A stretch of DNA of 64,000 bases from Serratia surfactantfaciens (GCF_001642805.2 NZ_CP016948.1:558001-622000); one strand, 5' to 3'; numbered from the stretch's first letter, positions 45,787-56,110 are shown. A program made the numbers and translations. The notes: generated from the sequence alone by a model not told the origin.

Positions 45787-46767
45787 ATGATGAAAAAGGT
45801 GTTGGCCCTGTGCCTGAGCGGCTATTCCGCGCTGGCGATCGCCGGCTTTGACGTGGTGGCGCTGGGCGTCGACGGTGGCGTCAGCGACGGCAACCTGACT
45901 TCCTACCTGATCCGCAGCGACAATCAACCGCAGTATGTGGCGCTGGACGCCGGTTCGCTGCTGCCGGGCATCGCCAAAGGGCTGGAGAAGGGCAGCTTCC
46001 CGCAGGTGACGCCCGAGCTGGCCGCGCCTTATACGCCGCAGGGCTATGTGTTCCGGCAGTTGATCGGCAGCTACTTTATCAGCCACGGCCATCTGGACCA
46101 CGTGGCGGGGCTGATCGTCGGCTCGCCGGAAGACAATAAAAAAACCGTTTACGCCCAGGCGGACACCGTGCTGACCTTGCGTAATCACTACTTTAACTGG
46201 AAGGCCTGGCCGAACTTTACCGACGCCGGCAACGGCGCGCGGCTGGGCACCTACCGGCTGCAAACGGTGCGGCCGCAGCAGCGGTTTACCCTCGGCCTGA
46301 CCGGGTTGACCGGCGTGATGTACCCGCTCAGCCACGATCGCTACCCGTCGTCGATGCTGCTGATTTCCAACGGCAAGGAGTTCTTCGCCTATTTCGGCGA
46401 TACCGGGCCGGATAAGGTGGAGCAGTCGCGCGATCTCGATACCGTCTGGCGCACGCTGGGGCCGCTTGTCGAGCAGAAAAAGCTCAAAGGCATGATTATC
46501 GAAACCTCTTATCCCAACGGGGTTGAGGACAAACATCTGTACGGCCATTTGACGCCGGCCTGGCTGCTGAAGGAGCTGAAGAACCTGACGCAGTACAGCG
46601 GCGGCGAAGGCTCGCTGAACGGTCTGCCGGTGGTCATCAGCCACATCAAGCCCAGCCTGAAGCAGGGCGAAGACGCGCGCGCCGCCATTGCGCAGCAGCT
46701 GGCGCAGGGCAACGATCTGGGGGTGAAATTCATCCTGATGGCGCAGGGCGACCGACAGACATTTTGA
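45787..46767 (+). CDS. class II 3',5'-cyclic-nucleotide phosphodiesterase, exported
   Basis: A 326-residue metallo-beta-lactamase-fold enzyme. The segment HGHLDHVAGLIVGSP fits the class II cyclic-nucleotide phosphodiesterase signature, with metal ligands H100, H102, D104 and H105. An N-terminal signal peptide (about 1-19, LALCLSGYSALAIA) predicts a periplasmic location, as for Vibrio fischeri CpdP. Later ligands are probably in YFGDTGPD and VVISHIKPS. It has AAGGAGCG upstream and follows phrB by 22 bp; ybgI begins 18 bp after it. E. coli has dtpD (ybgH) at this place instead. Substrate (cAMP or cGMP) is inferred. Confidence 0.88.
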   Translation: MMKKVLALCLSGYSALAIAGFDVVALGVDGGVSDGNLTSYLIRSDNQPQYVALDAGSLLPGIAKGLEKGSFPQVTPELAAPYTPQGYVFRQLIGSYFISHGHLDHVAGLIVGSPEDNKKTVYAQADTVLTLRNHYFNWKAWPNFTDAGNGARLGTYRLQTVRPQQRFTLGLTGLTGVMYPLSHDRYPSSMLLISNGKEFFAYFGDTGPDKVEQSRDLDTVWRTLGPLVEQKKLKGMIIETSYPNGVEDKHLYGHLTPAWLLKELKNLTQYSGGEGSLNGLPVVISHIKPSLKQGEDARAAIAQQLAQGNDLGVKFILMAQGDRQTF

Positions 46768-46785
46768 CTATGAAGAGAGAAGAGA

Positions 46786-47529
46786 ATGCGTAACCTCGAT
46801 CTGGAACAACTGATCAACACGGAACTGAACGCTGCGGCGTTTCAGGACTACGCCCCCAACGGTTTGCAGGTAGAGGGGCGTGCGCATGTACAGCGTATCG
46901 TGACCGGCGTCACCGCCTGTCAGGCGCTGCTGGACGCCGCGGTGGCGCATCAGGCCGACGCGATTATCGTACACCACGGCTATTTCTGGAAAAACGAGGC
47001 GCCGGCGGTGCGCGGCATGAAACGCAATCGCCTGAAAACGTTGCTGACCCACGACATCAACCTGTACGGCTATCATTTGCCGCTGGACGCGCATCCGGTG
47101 CTGGGCAACAACGCGCAGCTGGCGCAGGCGTTGGGCATTCGGGTGATTGGCGAAGTCGAGCCGCTGGTGCCGCACGGCGAATTTGAACAGCCGCTGACCG
47201 GCGAAGCGCTGCAGCAGCGTATCGAAAGCCGGCTGGGGCGCGCGGTGTTGCACTGCGGCGATAACGCGCCTGAGCACATTCGCCGGGTGGCCTGGTGCAC
47301 CGGCGGCGGCCAGGGCTTTATCGACAGCGCGGCGCGCTTTGGCGTCGATGCTTTTATCAGCGGTGAAGTCTCTGAGCAGACCATCCACAGCGCGCGCGAA
47401 ATGGGCGTTCACTTCTTCGCCGCCGGCCACCACGCCACCGAGCGCGGCGGCGTGAAAGCGTTGGGAGAGTGGCTGGCTCAGTACCACGGCTTTGATGTGA
47501 CCTTTATCGATATCCCGAATCCCGCCTGA
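46786..47529 (+). CDS. ybgI: YbgI, Nif3-family metal protein
   Basis: Nif3-like dinuclear metal protein of 247 residues, often labelled GTP cyclohydrolase 1 type 2; the true function is unsettled. Metal ligands are visible in [10 protein letters not shown] and in [14 protein letters not shown] near the C-terminus. E. coli YbgI forms a toroidal hexamer. It has GAGAAGAGA before the ATG. A terminator-like hairpin follows, separating it from the pxp operon. Confidence 0.95.
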   Translation: MRNLDLEQLINTELNAAAFQDYAPNGLQVEGRAHVQRIVTGVTACQALLDAAVAHQADAIIVHHGYFWKNEAPAVRGMKRNRLKTLLTHDINLYGYHLPLDAHPVLGNNAQLAQALGIRVIGEVEPLVPHGEFEQPLTGEALQQRIESRLGRAVLHCGDNAPEHIRRVAWCTGGGQGFIDSAARFGVDAFISGEVSEQTIHSAREMGVHFFAAGHHATERGGVKALGEWLAQYHGFDVTFIDIPNPA

Positions 47530-47542
47530 TTTCTTCTTCCCC

Positions 47543-47579
47543 GGATCCAGCCCGGCCTGTGCGCCGGCTGAATCCTTTT
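47543..47579 (+). terminator. terminator-like hairpin after ybgI
   Basis: GGATCCAGCCCGGC and GCCGGCTGAATCC form an imperfect stem around CTGTGC, followed by TTTT. Confidence 0.55.
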
Positions 47580-47687
47580 ACCGCGCTATTTCCTTATTTT
47601 CCCTATGGTTGCGTTCTATTGACAGCCGGGGCCGCGTCACGCATAACTGGTGTGTTTTTCATCGCGATAATAATAAGGAGAATAAGG

Positions 47688-48344
47688 GTGCAACAAGCAC
47701 GATGTTACCTGTTGGGTGAAAGAGCGGTGGTGCTTGAACTGTCGCCGCCGGTGACGCTGCCCAGCCAGCGGCGCATTTGGGCGTTGGCGGAAAAGCTGAA
47801 TCACCATCCCGACGTGCGGGAAGTGGTGCCGGGGATGAATAACCTGACGCTGTTGCTGCATACGCCGCAGGCCGATGCCGAAGCGATGCTGGCATTGCTG
47901 CAGCAGGGGTGGGAGAGCAAAGAGAGCCTGACGCCGGAATCGCGTCAGGTGGATATTCCGGTTATCTACGGCGGGGAACAGGGCCCCGACCTGGATGAGG
48001 TGGCGCGTCATACCGGCATGACGCCGCAACAGGTGGTGGAATGCCACGCGGCGGCGGCCTATGTGGTCTATTTCCTCGGCTTTCAGCCGGGCTTCTCCTA
48101 TTTGGGCGGCATGCCGGAACAACTGGCGACGCCGCGCCGCGCTGAACCGCGTCTGGCGGTGGCGGCCGGCTCCGTCGGCATCGGTGGCAGCCAGACCGGC
48201 ATCTATCCGCTGGTGACGCCCGGTGGCTGGCAGCTGATTGGCCGCACGCCGCTGGCGCTGTTCAATCCGCATGAAATGCCGCCGACGTTGCTGCGCCCGG
48301 GCGATAATGTACGCTTCGTGCCACAGAAGGAGGGCGTATGCTGA
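47688..48344 (+). CDS. pxpB: PxpB, 5-oxoprolinase subunit B
   Basis: Subunit of the ATP-dependent 5-oxoprolinase PxpABC, which opens 5-oxoproline to glutamate. It is 218 residues. Recognisable family stretches are [37 protein letters not shown] and [16 protein letters not shown]. The start is GTG with AAGGAG seven bases upstream; a longer open frame before it has no family support. It overlaps pxpC by seven bases. Confidence 0.96.
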   Translation: MQQARCYLLGERAVVLELSPPVTLPSQRRIWALAEKLNHHPDVREVVPGMNNLTLLLHTPQADAEAMLALLQQGWESKESLTPESRQVDIPVIYGGEQGPDLDEVARHTGMTPQQVVECHAAAAYVVYFLGFQPGFSYLGGMPEQLATPRRAEPRLAVAAGSVGIGGSQTGIYPLVTPGGWQLIGRTPLALFNPHEMPPTLLRPGDNVRFVPQKEGVC

Positions 48345-49270
48345 TTATTCTGCGTGCCGGCATCTATACCACGGTGCAGGATTTGGGCCGCGAGGGATTC
48401 CGCCGTCTGGGCATCAGCACCGGCGGAGCGCTGGATCAACCGGCGCTGAAGATAGCCAACCTGCTGGTGGGCAATACGCCGGAGGCCGCCGGGCTGGAGA
48501 TCACCCTCGGCCAGTTCAGCGCCGAGTTTACCCGCTCTGGCTGGATCGCCCTGACCGGCGCCGGCTGCGACGCGCAGCTGGACGGCAAACCGCTGTGGAC
48601 CGGCTGGCGCTATCCGGTGAGAAAGGGGCAGCGGCTGGCGCTGGGCACGCCGAAACGCGGCATGCGCAGCTACCTGGCGATCTCCGGCGGCATCGCCGTG
48701 CCGGAAATGCTGGGCTCGCGCAGCACCGATATGAAAGCCGCCTTTGGCGGATGCGAGGGGCGTAATCTGAAGGACGGCGACCGGTTGCCGCTCGGCAAAT
48801 CTGCCGCTCAACCGCAGCATTCCTGCGGCGTGAAGCAACTGCTGTTCACCAATCGCATCCGCGCGTTGCCGGGGCCGGAGTACGCCGAATTCAGCGAAGA
48901 GGCACAGGAGACGTTCTGGCGCGCCGCCTGGCAGCTCAGCCCGCAGAGCAACCGCATGGGTTACCGTCTGCACGGCGGCACGCCGCTGGAGCGCACCACC
49001 GACCGCGAGATGCTGTCGCACGGCCTGTTGCCCGGCGTGGTGCAGGTGCCGCACAACGGCCAGCCGATCGTGCTGATGGCCGATGCGCAAACCACCGGCG
49101 GTTACCCGCGTATTGCCTGCGTGATCGAAGCCGATCTCTACCATTTGGCGCAGATCCGACTCGGCGAACCGATCCACTTCGTTCTCTGCTCACTGGCGGA
49201 GGCGCAGCGCGCCAAGGCCGAGCAGGATCTCTTCCTTCGACAGATTGCCTGGGGGTTACATGATCGTTGA
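48338..49270 (+). CDS. pxpC: PxpC, 5-oxoprolinase subunit C
   Basis: Biotin-dependent-carboxylase-like subunit of PxpABC. It is 310 residues. The N-terminus [20 protein letters not shown] and the segment [14 protein letters not shown] are typical of the family. It overlaps pxpB by seven bases and pxpA by eleven, so the three subunits are translated as a coupled unit. Confidence 0.96.
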   Translation: MLIILRAGIYTTVQDLGREGFRRLGISTGGALDQPALKIANLLVGNTPEAAGLEITLGQFSAEFTRSGWIALTGAGCDAQLDGKPLWTGWRYPVRKGQRLALGTPKRGMRSYLAISGGIAVPEMLGSRSTDMKAAFGGCEGRNLKDGDRLPLGKSAAQPQHSCGVKQLLFTNRIRALPGPEYAEFSEEAQETFWRAAWQLSPQSNRMGYRLHGGTPLERTTDREMLSHGLLPGVVQVPHNGQPIVLMADAQTTGGYPRIACVIEADLYHLAQIRLGEPIHFVLCSLAEAQRAKAEQDLFLRQIAWGLHDR

Positions 49271-50000
49271 TTTGAACGCCGATCTCGGCGAAGGCTGCGC
49301 CAACGACCAGGCGCTGCTGCAATTGGTGAGCTCGGCCAACATCGCCTGCGGCTTCCACGCCGGCGATGCGCAGACCATGCGTCAGTCGGTGCGCTGGGCA
49401 TTGGAGTACGGCGTGGCGATCGGCGCCCACCCGAGTTTTCCCGATCGGGAGAACTTCGGCCGCACCCGCATGCAGCTGCCGCCGGAAACGGTGTACTCGC
49501 AGGTGGTGTATCAGCTCGGGGCGCTGGCGGCTATCGCCCGCGCCGAGGGCGGAGTGATGGTGCACGTCAAGCCGCACGGCATGCTGTACAACCAGGCGGC
49601 GGTTGAGCCGGCGCTGGCGGAAGCGATCGCCCGGGCGGTGCAGGCGGTCGATCCGGCGCTGCGGCTGGTGGGGCTGGCCGGCAGCGAGCTGATCCGCGCC
49701 GGGGAAAAGCTCGGTCTGACCACCCGGCAGGAGGTGTTCGCCGATCGCGGCTACCAGGCCGATGGCACACTGGTGCCGCGCGGCTTGCCGGGGGCGCTTA
49801 TCGAGGACGACGAGCAGGCGCTGGCGCAAACGCTGGAGATGGTGCGCCATCACCGGGTGCGCAGCGTGGATGGCGTCTGGACCGCGGTTCAGGCGGAAAC
49901 CGTCTGCCTGCATGGGGATGGCGAGCATGCGCTGGCGTATGCGCGCAGGCTGCGGGACAGTTTTGTTCAGCAGGGGATCCGCGTCAGCGCGGAGCAGTAA
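49260..50000 (+). CDS. pxpA: PxpA, 5-oxoprolinase subunit A (LamB/YcsF family)
   Basis: The 246-residue subunit A of PxpABC. Conserved motifs are [10 protein letters not shown] at 4-13, [45 protein letters not shown] and [10 protein letters not shown]. The ATG is set by GGGGG just upstream; an earlier in-frame start lies within pxpC. 54 bp separate it from the DUF969 gene. Confidence 0.96.
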   Translation: MIVDLNADLGEGCANDQALLQLVSSANIACGFHAGDAQTMRQSVRWALEYGVAIGAHPSFPDRENFGRTRMQLPPETVYSQVVYQLGALAAIARAEGGVMVHVKPHGMLYNQAAVEPALAEAIARAVQAVDPALRLVGLAGSELIRAGEKLGLTTRQEVFADRGYQADGTLVPRGLPGALIEDDEQALAQTLEMVRHHRVRSVDGVWTAVQAETVCLHGDGEHALAYARRLRDSFVQQGIRVSAEQ

Positions 50001-50054
50001 AGCAAGACACAACATCACAAGCAAAAAACTATTAGAAAATATCGAGGGAAGACT

Positions 50055-50786
50055 ATGGAACAGGCCGTGAATCTCTGGCCACTGATCGGCATCGCCGCTA
50101 TCGTGGTCGGGTTTGTATTGCGTTTCAACCCGGTGCTGGTGGTCATCGCCGCCGGCATCATCACCGGTCTGGCGGCGCTGATGCCGCTGGACGTCATTCT
50201 GGAAAAGCTCGGCGAAGGCTTTCTCAACACCCGTAACCTGCCGCTGATCCTGCTGCTGCCGCTGGCGGTGATCGGCCTGCTGGAGCGCCACGGGTTGAAA
50301 GAGCGGGCGCAGGCGTGGATCGCCAAGATCAAAAGCGCCACCGCCGGCCGGCTGCTGATCGTGTACCTGTTCGTGCGCGAGATTACTGCGGCGATGGGCT
50401 TGACCAGCCTGGGCGGGCACCCGCAGATGGTGCGGCCACTGCTGGCGCCGATGGCGGAAGGGGCGACGGAAAACCGCTACGGCGAGCTGCCGGAGCGCAC
50501 TCGCCACCGCCTGCGCGCCATGTCGGCCGCCACCGACAACGTCGGGCTGTTCTTCGGCGAAGATATCTTCGTGGCCTTCGGCGCGATCATCTTCATGCAC
50601 AACTTTATGCTGGAGTCCGGCGGCATTCAGACCGAGCCATTGCATATCGCGCTGTGGGGCATTCCGACCGCCATTTTCGCTTTCCTGATCCACGCTTTCC
50701 GGCTGTATCGGATGGATAAACAGCTGAGCGCCGAGCTGGCGCAGCTGAATCAGGCGGCGCTGCAGGCGAAGGGGGAAGCACGATGA
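50055..50786 (+). CDS. DUF969 membrane protein, probable 5-oxoproline transporter subunit
   Basis: Integral membrane protein of 243 residues with hydrophobic segments at about 10-50, 75-88 and 195-220. Conserved features are ENRYGELPERTRHRLRAMSA and NVGLFFGEDIFVAFGAI. DUF969 and DUF979 genes often accompany pxpABC, and annotation pipelines name the pair a 5-oxoproline transporter on that basis. GAGGGAAG lies upstream of the ATG. It overlaps the DUF979 gene by four bases (ATGA). Confidence 0.85.
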   Translation: MEQAVNLWPLIGIAAIVVGFVLRFNPVLVVIAAGIITGLAALMPLDVILEKLGEGFLNTRNLPLILLLPLAVIGLLERHGLKERAQAWIAKIKSATAGRLLIVYLFVREITAAMGLTSLGGHPQMVRPLLAPMAEGATENRYGELPERTRHRLRAMSAATDNVGLFFGEDIFVAFGAIIFMHNFMLESGGIQTEPLHIALWGIPTAIFAFLIHAFRLYRMDKQLSAELAQLNQAALQAKGEAR

Positions 50787-51802
50787 ACTTCCAGCAACAA
50801 TATCTCTACTGGCTGGCCGGCGCGGTGCTGCTGATTGTGGCGGTGATGTCCTTCCGCGATCGCGCCAACCCGCGCCGCATCACCACCGGGCTATTTTGGG
50901 GGCTGTACGGCCTGGTGTTCCTGGTCGGCGACTGGACTTACCGCCTGCTGGGCGATGTGCTCGGCGAAGGCAGCAACGAGAAACGCATGCTGCACATCAT
51001 CGTTGGCGTGGTGGTGGTGGTGATGGCCCTGATCGCCGGCTTCGGCGGCGTGCGCCTCGGCAGCTATCATCAGCGAACGCCGCAGGAGCGCGAGGCCAGC
51101 GCCAAGCGGTTGGGCAACAGGCTGTTTATCCCCGCCCTGGCGATCCCGGTGGTGACGGTGATCGGCGTGCTGCTGTTCAACAACATTCCGGCGTTGCAAA
51201 GCGCAGTGTTCGGCAGCGGTAACCACGCGACGCTGATCACGCTGTTCTCGATGACCGTCGGCTGCCTGATTGGCCTGGCGATCGCGGTGAAAATGACCCA
51301 TGAGAAGGCGTTGCAGCCGGTGCAGGAAGCGCGGCGCCTGCTGGATTCGATCGGCTGGGCGTTCATTCTGCCGCAGATCCTCGCCACGCTGGGCCTGCTG
51401 TTTACCGTCGCCGGCGTCGGCACCGCGATCTCGCATTTAACCCAGGAGTATCTGGCGGTGGATAACCGCTTTATCGCCGTGGCGGTCTACGCTATCGGTA
51501 TGGCGGTGCTGACCATGGTGATGGGCAACGCCTTCGCCGCGTTCCCGATCGTCACCGCCGGCATCGGCATTCCGATCCTGGTGCTGCAACACGGCGGCAA
51601 CCCGGCGGTGATGGCGGCGATCGGCATGTTCTCCGGCTATTGCGGCACCCTGATGACGCCGATGGCGGCGAACTTCAACATTGTGCCGGCGGCGCTGCTG
51701 GAGCTGCCGGACAAGAATGCGGTGATCAAGGCGCAGGTGCCGACCGGCGTGCTGCTACTGTTGGTTAACGTGTTCCTGCTGTATTTCCTGATGTTCCTGT
51801 AG
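50783..51802 (+). CDS. DUF979 membrane protein, probable 5-oxoproline transporter subunit
   Basis: Integral membrane protein of 339 residues with about nine hydrophobic segments. Conserved stretches are [20 protein letters not shown] and [20 protein letters not shown]. Start codon overlaps the DUF969 stop region; eight bases separate its stop from pcp. It is the probable partner of the DUF969 protein; transport of 5-oxoproline is inferred from gene neighbourhood. Confidence 0.85.
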   Translation: MNFQQQYLYWLAGAVLLIVAVMSFRDRANPRRITTGLFWGLYGLVFLVGDWTYRLLGDVLGEGSNEKRMLHIIVGVVVVVMALIAGFGGVRLGSYHQRTPQEREASAKRLGNRLFIPALAIPVVTVIGVLLFNNIPALQSAVFGSGNHATLITLFSMTVGCLIGLAIAVKMTHEKALQPVQEARRLLDSIGWAFILPQILATLGLLFTVAGVGTAISHLTQEYLAVDNRFIAVAVYAIGMAVLTMVMGNAFAAFPIVTAGIGIPILVLQHGGNPAVMAAIGMFSGYCGTLMTPMAANFNIVPAALLELPDKNAVIKAQVPTGVLLLLVNVFLLYFLMFL

Positions 51803-51810
51803 GAGTAAGG

Positions 51811-52455
51811 ATGCAAAAAGTATTAATTACCGGCTTCGAGCCGTTTGGCGGTGAGCGCCTCAACCCTTCCTGGGAAGTGGTGAAGCAGCTCAACGATCTG
51901 GAACTGGTCGGTACGCGCATTGTGGCGCGCCAGCTGCCGTGCGTGTTCGGTGCGGCGCTGGAGGCGCTCAACGCGGCGATCGATGAGGTGCAGCCTCTGA
52001 TGGTGTTGGCTGTCGGCCAGGCCGGCGGCCGCACCGATATCACGATTGAGCGGGTGGCGATCAACGTCGACGATGCGCGCATTCCCGACAATCAGGGGCA
52101 GCAGCCGGTGGACGAGCCGATCGTCGCCGGCGGCCCGGCGGCCTATTTCAGCACTTTGCCGATCAAGGCGATGGTCAGTTCGATGCGCGAGGCCGGCATT
52201 CCGGCCTCCGTTTCGCAGACCGCCGGCACCTACGTGTGCAACCATGTCATGTATGGCTTGTTGCACCGGCTGAGCGGCCAGCGCGAGGTGAAGGGTGGGT
52301 TTATTCATATCCCGTACCTGCCGGAACAGGCGGCGGCGCACCCCGGCGCGCCGAGCATGGCGGCCTCGACGGTGCTGTTTGCGCTGGAGCTGGCCGTTTC
52401 CATCGCTTTGCAGGTGGAGCACGATCTGAAAGTGGCGGGCGGTGCAACGCATTAA
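51811..52455 (+). CDS. pcp: Pcp, pyrrolidone-carboxylate peptidase
   Basis: Cytoplasmic cysteine peptidase that removes N-terminal pyroglutamate from peptides. It is 214 residues. The catalytic triad is visible: E80 ([18 protein letters not shown]), C143 ([16 protein letters not shown]) and H166 ([12 protein letters not shown]). The N-terminal signature is [16 protein letters not shown]. It is placed directly after the probable 5-oxoproline transporter, so its product feeds the PxpABC enzyme encoded upstream. Confidence 0.97.
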   Translation: MQKVLITGFEPFGGERLNPSWEVVKQLNDLELVGTRIVARQLPCVFGAALEALNAAIDEVQPLMVLAVGQAGGRTDITIERVAINVDDARIPDNQGQQPVDEPIVAGGPAAYFSTLPIKAMVSSMREAGIPASVSQTAGTYVCNHVMYGLLHRLSGQREVKGGFIHIPYLPEQAAAHPGAPSMAASTVLFALELAVSIALQVEHDLKVAGGATH

Positions 52456-52466
52456 GCCTGATAATC

Positions 52467-52490
52467 CCCGGCGCATCGGGCTGCGCCGGG
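52467..52490 (+). terminator. hairpin between pcp and nei
   Basis: CCCGGCGCA/TGCGCCGGG with a 6-nt loop is followed by TCTATG. The U content is low, so termination may be partial and nei may be partly co-transcribed. Confidence 0.4.
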
Positions 52491-52509
52491 TCTATGTAAG
52501 GAGTGGTCT

Positions 52510-53301
52510 ATGCCGGAAGGACCGGAGATTCGCCGGGCGGCGGACAAACTGGCGGCGGCGGTGATCGATCAGCCGCTGACCGCCGTCGATTTCGCTTTTC
52601 CTCAGCTGAAACATTATCGCCAGCGTTTGCTCGGCGAGCGCATCGTCGCCATCGAGCCGCGCGGCAAGGCGCTGTTGACCCACTTTTCCAACGGGCTGAC
52701 GATGTACAGCCATAACCAGCTGTACGGCGTGTGGAAAGTGGCGGCGGCGGGGGAGACGCCGGAGACCAAGCGCGATCTGCGGGTGCGGCTGGAAACCGCC
52801 CACCGCGCGATATTGCTCTACAGCGCTTCCGATATTACCGTCGGGCCGCGCGAGGAAATAGAGCAACACCCGTTTTTGCAACGCATCGGCCCCGATGTGT
52901 TGGACATGTCGCTGACGGTAGACGATGTGGCGGAGCGGTTGCTGACGCCGCGTTTCCGTCGCAGGCAACTGAGCGGCATGCTGCTCGATCAGGCGTTTCT
53001 TGCCGGATTGGGCAACTATCTGCGCGCCGAAATCCTGTGGCAGGCCGAACTGGCGCCGCAGCACAAACCGCAGGATCTGACGCCAGAGGCGCTGCGCCAC
53101 CTGGCGGAGGCATTGCTGGCGGTGCCGCGCCTTTCCTACCAGACGCGCGGGCAGGCGGATGACAACCGTCATCACGGCGCGCTGTTTCGCTTCAAGGTGT
53201 TTCATCGCAGCGGCGAGCCGTGCGAACGCTGCGGTGGGATGATCGTGCGTACCGACCTGTCATCGCGGCCGTTCTATTGGTGCCCGGGCTGCCAGAAATA
53301 G
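52510..53301 (+). CDS. nei: Nei, endonuclease VIII
   Basis: DNA glycosylase/AP lyase for oxidised pyrimidines. It is 263 residues. The N-terminus [14 protein letters not shown] carries catalytic Pro (after Met removal) and Glu. The conserved Lys is in RGKALLTHF. The helix-two-turn-helix is near [19 protein letters not shown], and the C-terminal zinc finger is CERCGG then CPGCQK. TAAGGAG lies upstream of the ATG. It converges on gltA. Confidence 0.97.
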   Translation: MPEGPEIRRAADKLAAAVIDQPLTAVDFAFPQLKHYRQRLLGERIVAIEPRGKALLTHFSNGLTMYSHNQLYGVWKVAAAGETPETKRDLRVRLETAHRAILLYSASDITVGPREEIEQHPFLQRIGPDVLDMSLTVDDVAERLLTPRFRRRQLSGMLLDQAFLAGLGNYLRAEILWQAELAPQHKPQDLTPEALRHLAEALLAVPRLSYQTRGQADDNRHHGALFRFKVFHRSGEPCERCGGMIVRTDLSSRPFYWCPGCQK

Positions 53302-53303
53302 CC

Positions 53304-53331
53304 AAAAAAAACGCCGCCCGAAAGGGCGGCG
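53304..53331 (-). terminator. gltA terminator
   Basis: Stem CGCCGCCC/GGGCGGCG with a 4-nt loop is followed on the minus strand by eight T residues. On the plus strand, after nei, there is no comparable T run. Confidence 0.92.
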
Positions 53332-53357
53332 CTGTACGTTTCAGCCGGGAAGGCGGC

Positions 53358-54650
53358 TTACTTGTTTTTCAGCTGGGATTTGAAATCACGCTCGGCATAG
53401 CCGGTGTACAGCTGACGCGGACGGGCAATTTTGATGCCTTCGTCGTGCATTTCGTTCCAGTGGGCGATCCAGCCGATGGTGCGCGCGATGGCGAAGATCA
53501 CGGTGAACATGGAAGAAGGAATGCCCATCGCCTTCAGGATGATGCCGGAGTAGAAGTCGACGTTCGGGTACAGTTTCTTCTCGATGAAGTACGGGTCGTT
53601 CAGCGCGATGTGTTCCAGCTCCATCGCTACCTGCAGCAGGTTGTCGTCCTTCTTGTTCAGCTCTTTCAGCACTTCGTGACAGGTTTCGCGCATCACGGTG
53701 GCGCGCGGATCGTAATTCTTGTACACGCGGTGGCCGAAGCCCATCAGGCGGAAGGAGTCGTTCTTGTCCTTGGCGCGCTTGATAAACTCTGGAATGTGCT
53801 CGACGGTCTTGATCTCTTCCAGCATTTTCAGCGCCGCTTCGTTGGCGCCGCCGTGCGCCGGTCCCCACAGGGAGGCGATGCCGGCCGCGATGCAGGCGAA
53901 CGGGTTGGCGCCGGAAGAGCCGGCGGTACGCACGGTCGAGGTGGAGGCGTTCTGTTCATGGTCGGCGTGCAGGATCAGGATGCGATCCATGGCGCGCTCC
54001 AGCACCGGGTTCACCACGTACTCTTCGCACGGGGTGGCGAACATCATGTGCAGGAAGTTGCCGGCATAGGACAGATCGTTGCGCGGGTAAACGAACGGCT
54101 GGCCCAGGGAGTATTTGTAGCACATCGCCGCCACGGTCGGCATTTTGGACAGCAGACGGAACGCGGTGATTTCACGGTGACGCTCGTTGTTGACGTCCAG
54201 CGCATCGTGGTAGAACGCCGCCAGCGCACCGGTCACGCCGCACAGCACCGCCATCGGGTGCGAGTCGCGACGGAAGCCACGGAACAGATGGGTGATCTGG
54301 TCGTGGATCATGGTGTGGCGGGTCACGGTGGTCTTGAAGGTTTCGAATTCTTCCGGCGTTGGAGTCTCGCCGTACAGCAGGATGTAGCACACTTCCAGGT
54401 AGGAAGATTCTTTCGCCAGCTGCTCGATAGGGAAGCCGCGGTGCAGCAGCACGCCTTTGTCGCCGTCGATGAAGGTAATCTTGGATTCGCAAGAAGCGGT
54501 GGAGGTAAAGCCGGGATCAAATGTGAAATAACCTTTGGAACCCAGAGCGCGGACATCGAGGACATCGGGGCCCAGTGTCGGTGTTAATACGCCCAGTTCG
54601 ATCGGAGCTTCGCTGTCATTAATGGTTAGCGTCGCTTTCTTATCAGTCAT
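53358..54650 (-). CDS. gltA: GltA, type II citrate synthase
   Basis: Condenses oxaloacetate and acetyl-CoA to citrate, entry of the TCA cycle. It is 430 residues, close to the E. coli allosteric enzyme (427). Active-site stretches are [28 protein letters not shown] and [14 protein letters not shown]. The N-terminal domain typical of the NADH-inhibited Gram-negative form begins [20 protein letters not shown]. Divergent from sdhC across 729 bp. Confidence 0.98.
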   Translation of the reverse strand: MTDKKATLTINDSEAPIELGVLTPTLGPDVLDVRALGSKGYFTFDPGFTSTASCESKITFIDGDKGVLLHRGFPIEQLAKESSYLEVCYILLYGETPTPEEFETFKTTVTRHTMIHDQITHLFRGFRRDSHPMAVLCGVTGALAAFYHDALDVNNERHREITAFRLLSKMPTVAAMCYKYSLGQPFVYPRNDLSYAGNFLHMMFATPCEEYVVNPVLERAMDRILILHADHEQNASTSTVRTAGSSGANPFACIAAGIASLWGPAHGGANEAALKMLEEIKTVEHIPEFIKRAKDKNDSFRLMGFGHRVYKNYDPRATVMRETCHEVLKELNKKDDNLLQVAMELEHIALNDPYFIEKKLYPNVDFYSGIILKAMGIPSSMFTVIFAIARTIGWIAHWNEMHDEGIKIARPRQLYTGYAERDFKSQLKNK

Positions 54651-54830
54651 TTACTGTCTCCTTAGCGCCTTATTTTAAAAATCACTAACAACTGAAATAC
54701 CTTAAATCTCTGCAGGTTGCCCGCAAAAAAATGGTGCGGACGCTAACTCTGTGAGCGACTGCGCAACTGTGCGCGGGTAGGGTACAGAGTGCTGACCAGG
54801 CGAACGAGACGGGTGACCAGTTGTTAACGA

Positions 54831-54858
54831 TTCATAGTAATTCGTTATAGTCTGTTAA
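54831..54858 (-). promoter_or_regulatory. candidate gltA promoter
   Basis: TTAACA, a 16-bp spacer and TATGAA on the minus strand, about 180 bp upstream of the gltA ATG. Confidence 0.4.
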
Positions 54859-54887
54859 TCTTACCTATGAGCTGTTCGAAGAGATGT

Positions 54888-54978
54888 GAACCTATCCCAA
54901 TAATCTGTTTTTATGTGCTTTATTTGCTTTTGACGCCGGCAAACTCGAGCGGGAAACAACGGCTATTGGGATAGGTTC
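54888..54978. repeat. 91-bp element with 15-bp terminal inverted repeats
   Basis: GAACCTATCCCAATA (54888-54902) and TATTGGGATAGGTTC (54964-54978) are perfect inverted repeats bounding a 61-bp centre. There is no coding capacity. It has the form of a small non-autonomous mobile or palindromic intergenic repeat. No target-site duplication is clear. Confidence 0.7.
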
Positions 54979-55127
54979 GCCAAATACACTGTTGCATAAC
55001 TCGAACCCGGGAGGAAGTGTATCTGCTGACCCATAGCGCATCATAGGACCGTTTGTGCCCCTATATGTAATGGAAATGTTGATCTCTTGTCAAATCAGAT
55101 AATTAATTTTGCACTAATTGTGAAATC

Positions 55128-55143
55128 CGTGATCTGAATCACT
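55128..55143. promoter_or_regulatory. CRP site of sdhC
   Basis: CGTGA-TCTGAA-TCACT contains the dyad GTGA-N6-TCAC. Its centre is about 80 bp upstream of the predicted sdhC start, close to the known CRP position at E. coli sdhC. Confidence 0.55.
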
Positions 55144-55180
55144 GTTCGGGGGAAATGTTATCAAAGCGGTTGTATGAGAA

Positions 55181-55209
55181 TTGTAATCAGAATGTGATCC
55201 TCCTATACT
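55181..55209 (+). promoter_or_regulatory. sdhC promoter
   Basis: TTGTAA, a 17-bp spacer and TATACT. It predicts a leader of about 165 nt before sdhC. Confidence 0.7.
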
Positions 55210-55379
55210 GCCGCCAGGTCTCCGGATTACCCTGAAGTAGGAGCACCCAGCGTTATAAATGCGCGCCGTTTGAGCACAGAGGATGTTGATGTTTGAGCGC
55301 GTGACGTGTAAGGGTTTTAGGCTCTTAACGCTGTCTGATCCCCGCCCAGGCCCGGAGGAAGGAAAATAATAAGAGCTGT

Positions 55380-55769
55380 GTGGGCAAATACGTGAAAAAA
55401 CAACGACCTGTCAACTTGGATCTGCAAACGATCCGGTTCCCCGTAACTGCGATAGCGTCTATCTTACACCGAGTCTCTGGCGTAATTACCTTCGTTGCCG
55501 TGGGTATCCTCCTCTGGCTGCTGGGCCTGTCACTCTCTTCCCAAGAGGGGTTCCTGCAGGCGGCCGCCATCATGAATAGCTTCATCGTCAAATTCATATT
55601 CTGGGGCATCCTCACGGCGCTGGCCTATCACATTTGCGGTGGCATCCGTCACTTGTTAATGGATTTTGGCTATATCGAAGAGAGTTTGGCCGCCGGCACC
55701 CGTTCCGCCCAGGTGGCGATCGGTCTGACCGTCGTGCTGTCAGTTCTGGCTGGAGTCCTCGTATGGTAA
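55380..55769 (+). CDS. sdhC: SdhC, succinate dehydrogenase cytochrome b556 subunit
   Basis: Membrane anchor of complex II carrying heme b. It is 129 residues with three helices. The N-terminus reads [20 protein letters not shown]. The heme ligand His is in [13 protein letters not shown] and the quinone-site Ser in ILHRVSGV. The start is GTG with only a weak AAGAG nearby; GGAGGAAGGA lies further upstream (about 17-26 bases), an unusually long spacing. It overlaps sdhD by seven bases. Confidence 0.95.
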   Translation: MGKYVKKQRPVNLDLQTIRFPVTAIASILHRVSGVITFVAVGILLWLLGLSLSSQEGFLQAAAIMNSFIVKFIFWGILTALAYHICGGIRHLLMDFGYIEESLAAGTRSAQVAIGLTVVLSVLAGVLVW

Positions 55770-56110
55770 ACAACGTTTCTGCATTAGGGCGCAATGGCGT
55801 GCACGATTGGCTGCTGCTGCGCGCTTCCGCTATCATCATTACCCTGTACGTCCTGTATATCCTGGGCTTTTTCGTCACGGCTCCGGAACTCACTTATGAC
55901 ATCTGGCGCGGTTTCTTCGCCACTTCCATTACGAAAGTGTTCACTCTGCTGACCTTGCTGTCGATTCTGGTGCACGCCTGGATCGGGCTGTGGCAGGTGC
56001 TGACGGACTACGTCAAGCCGCTGGCGGTTCGCCTGGTGTTGCAGCTGGCTGTCGTGGTCGCGTTGCTGGTCTATTTACTGTACGGAACAATCGTAGTGTG
56101 GGGTGCTTAA
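55763..56110 (+). CDS. sdhD: SdhD, succinate dehydrogenase membrane anchor
   Basis: Second membrane anchor of complex II. It is 115 residues, as in E. coli, with three helices. Family stretches are [20 protein letters not shown] and [20 protein letters not shown], which holds the heme and quinone-site residues. The ATG overlaps sdhC by seven bases, and its stop is directly followed by the sdhA ATG. The E. coli sdhD start region is a RyhB target; I did not verify pairing here. Confidence 0.96.
   Translation: MVNNVSALGRNGVHDWLLLRASAIIITLYVLYILGFFVTAPELTYDIWRGFFATSITKVFTLLTLLSILVHAWIGLWQVLTDYVKPLAVRLVLQLAVVVALLVYLLYGTIVVWGA

Larger units (their letters stand above)
54651..55379. other. gltA-sdhC divergent regulatory region
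   Basis: A 729-bp region without a supported gene. It contains a candidate gltA promoter, a 91-bp element with 15-bp terminal inverted repeats, a CRP-like site and the sdhC promoter. The rest is AT-rich and shows no further pattern I can defend. Confidence 0.75.
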
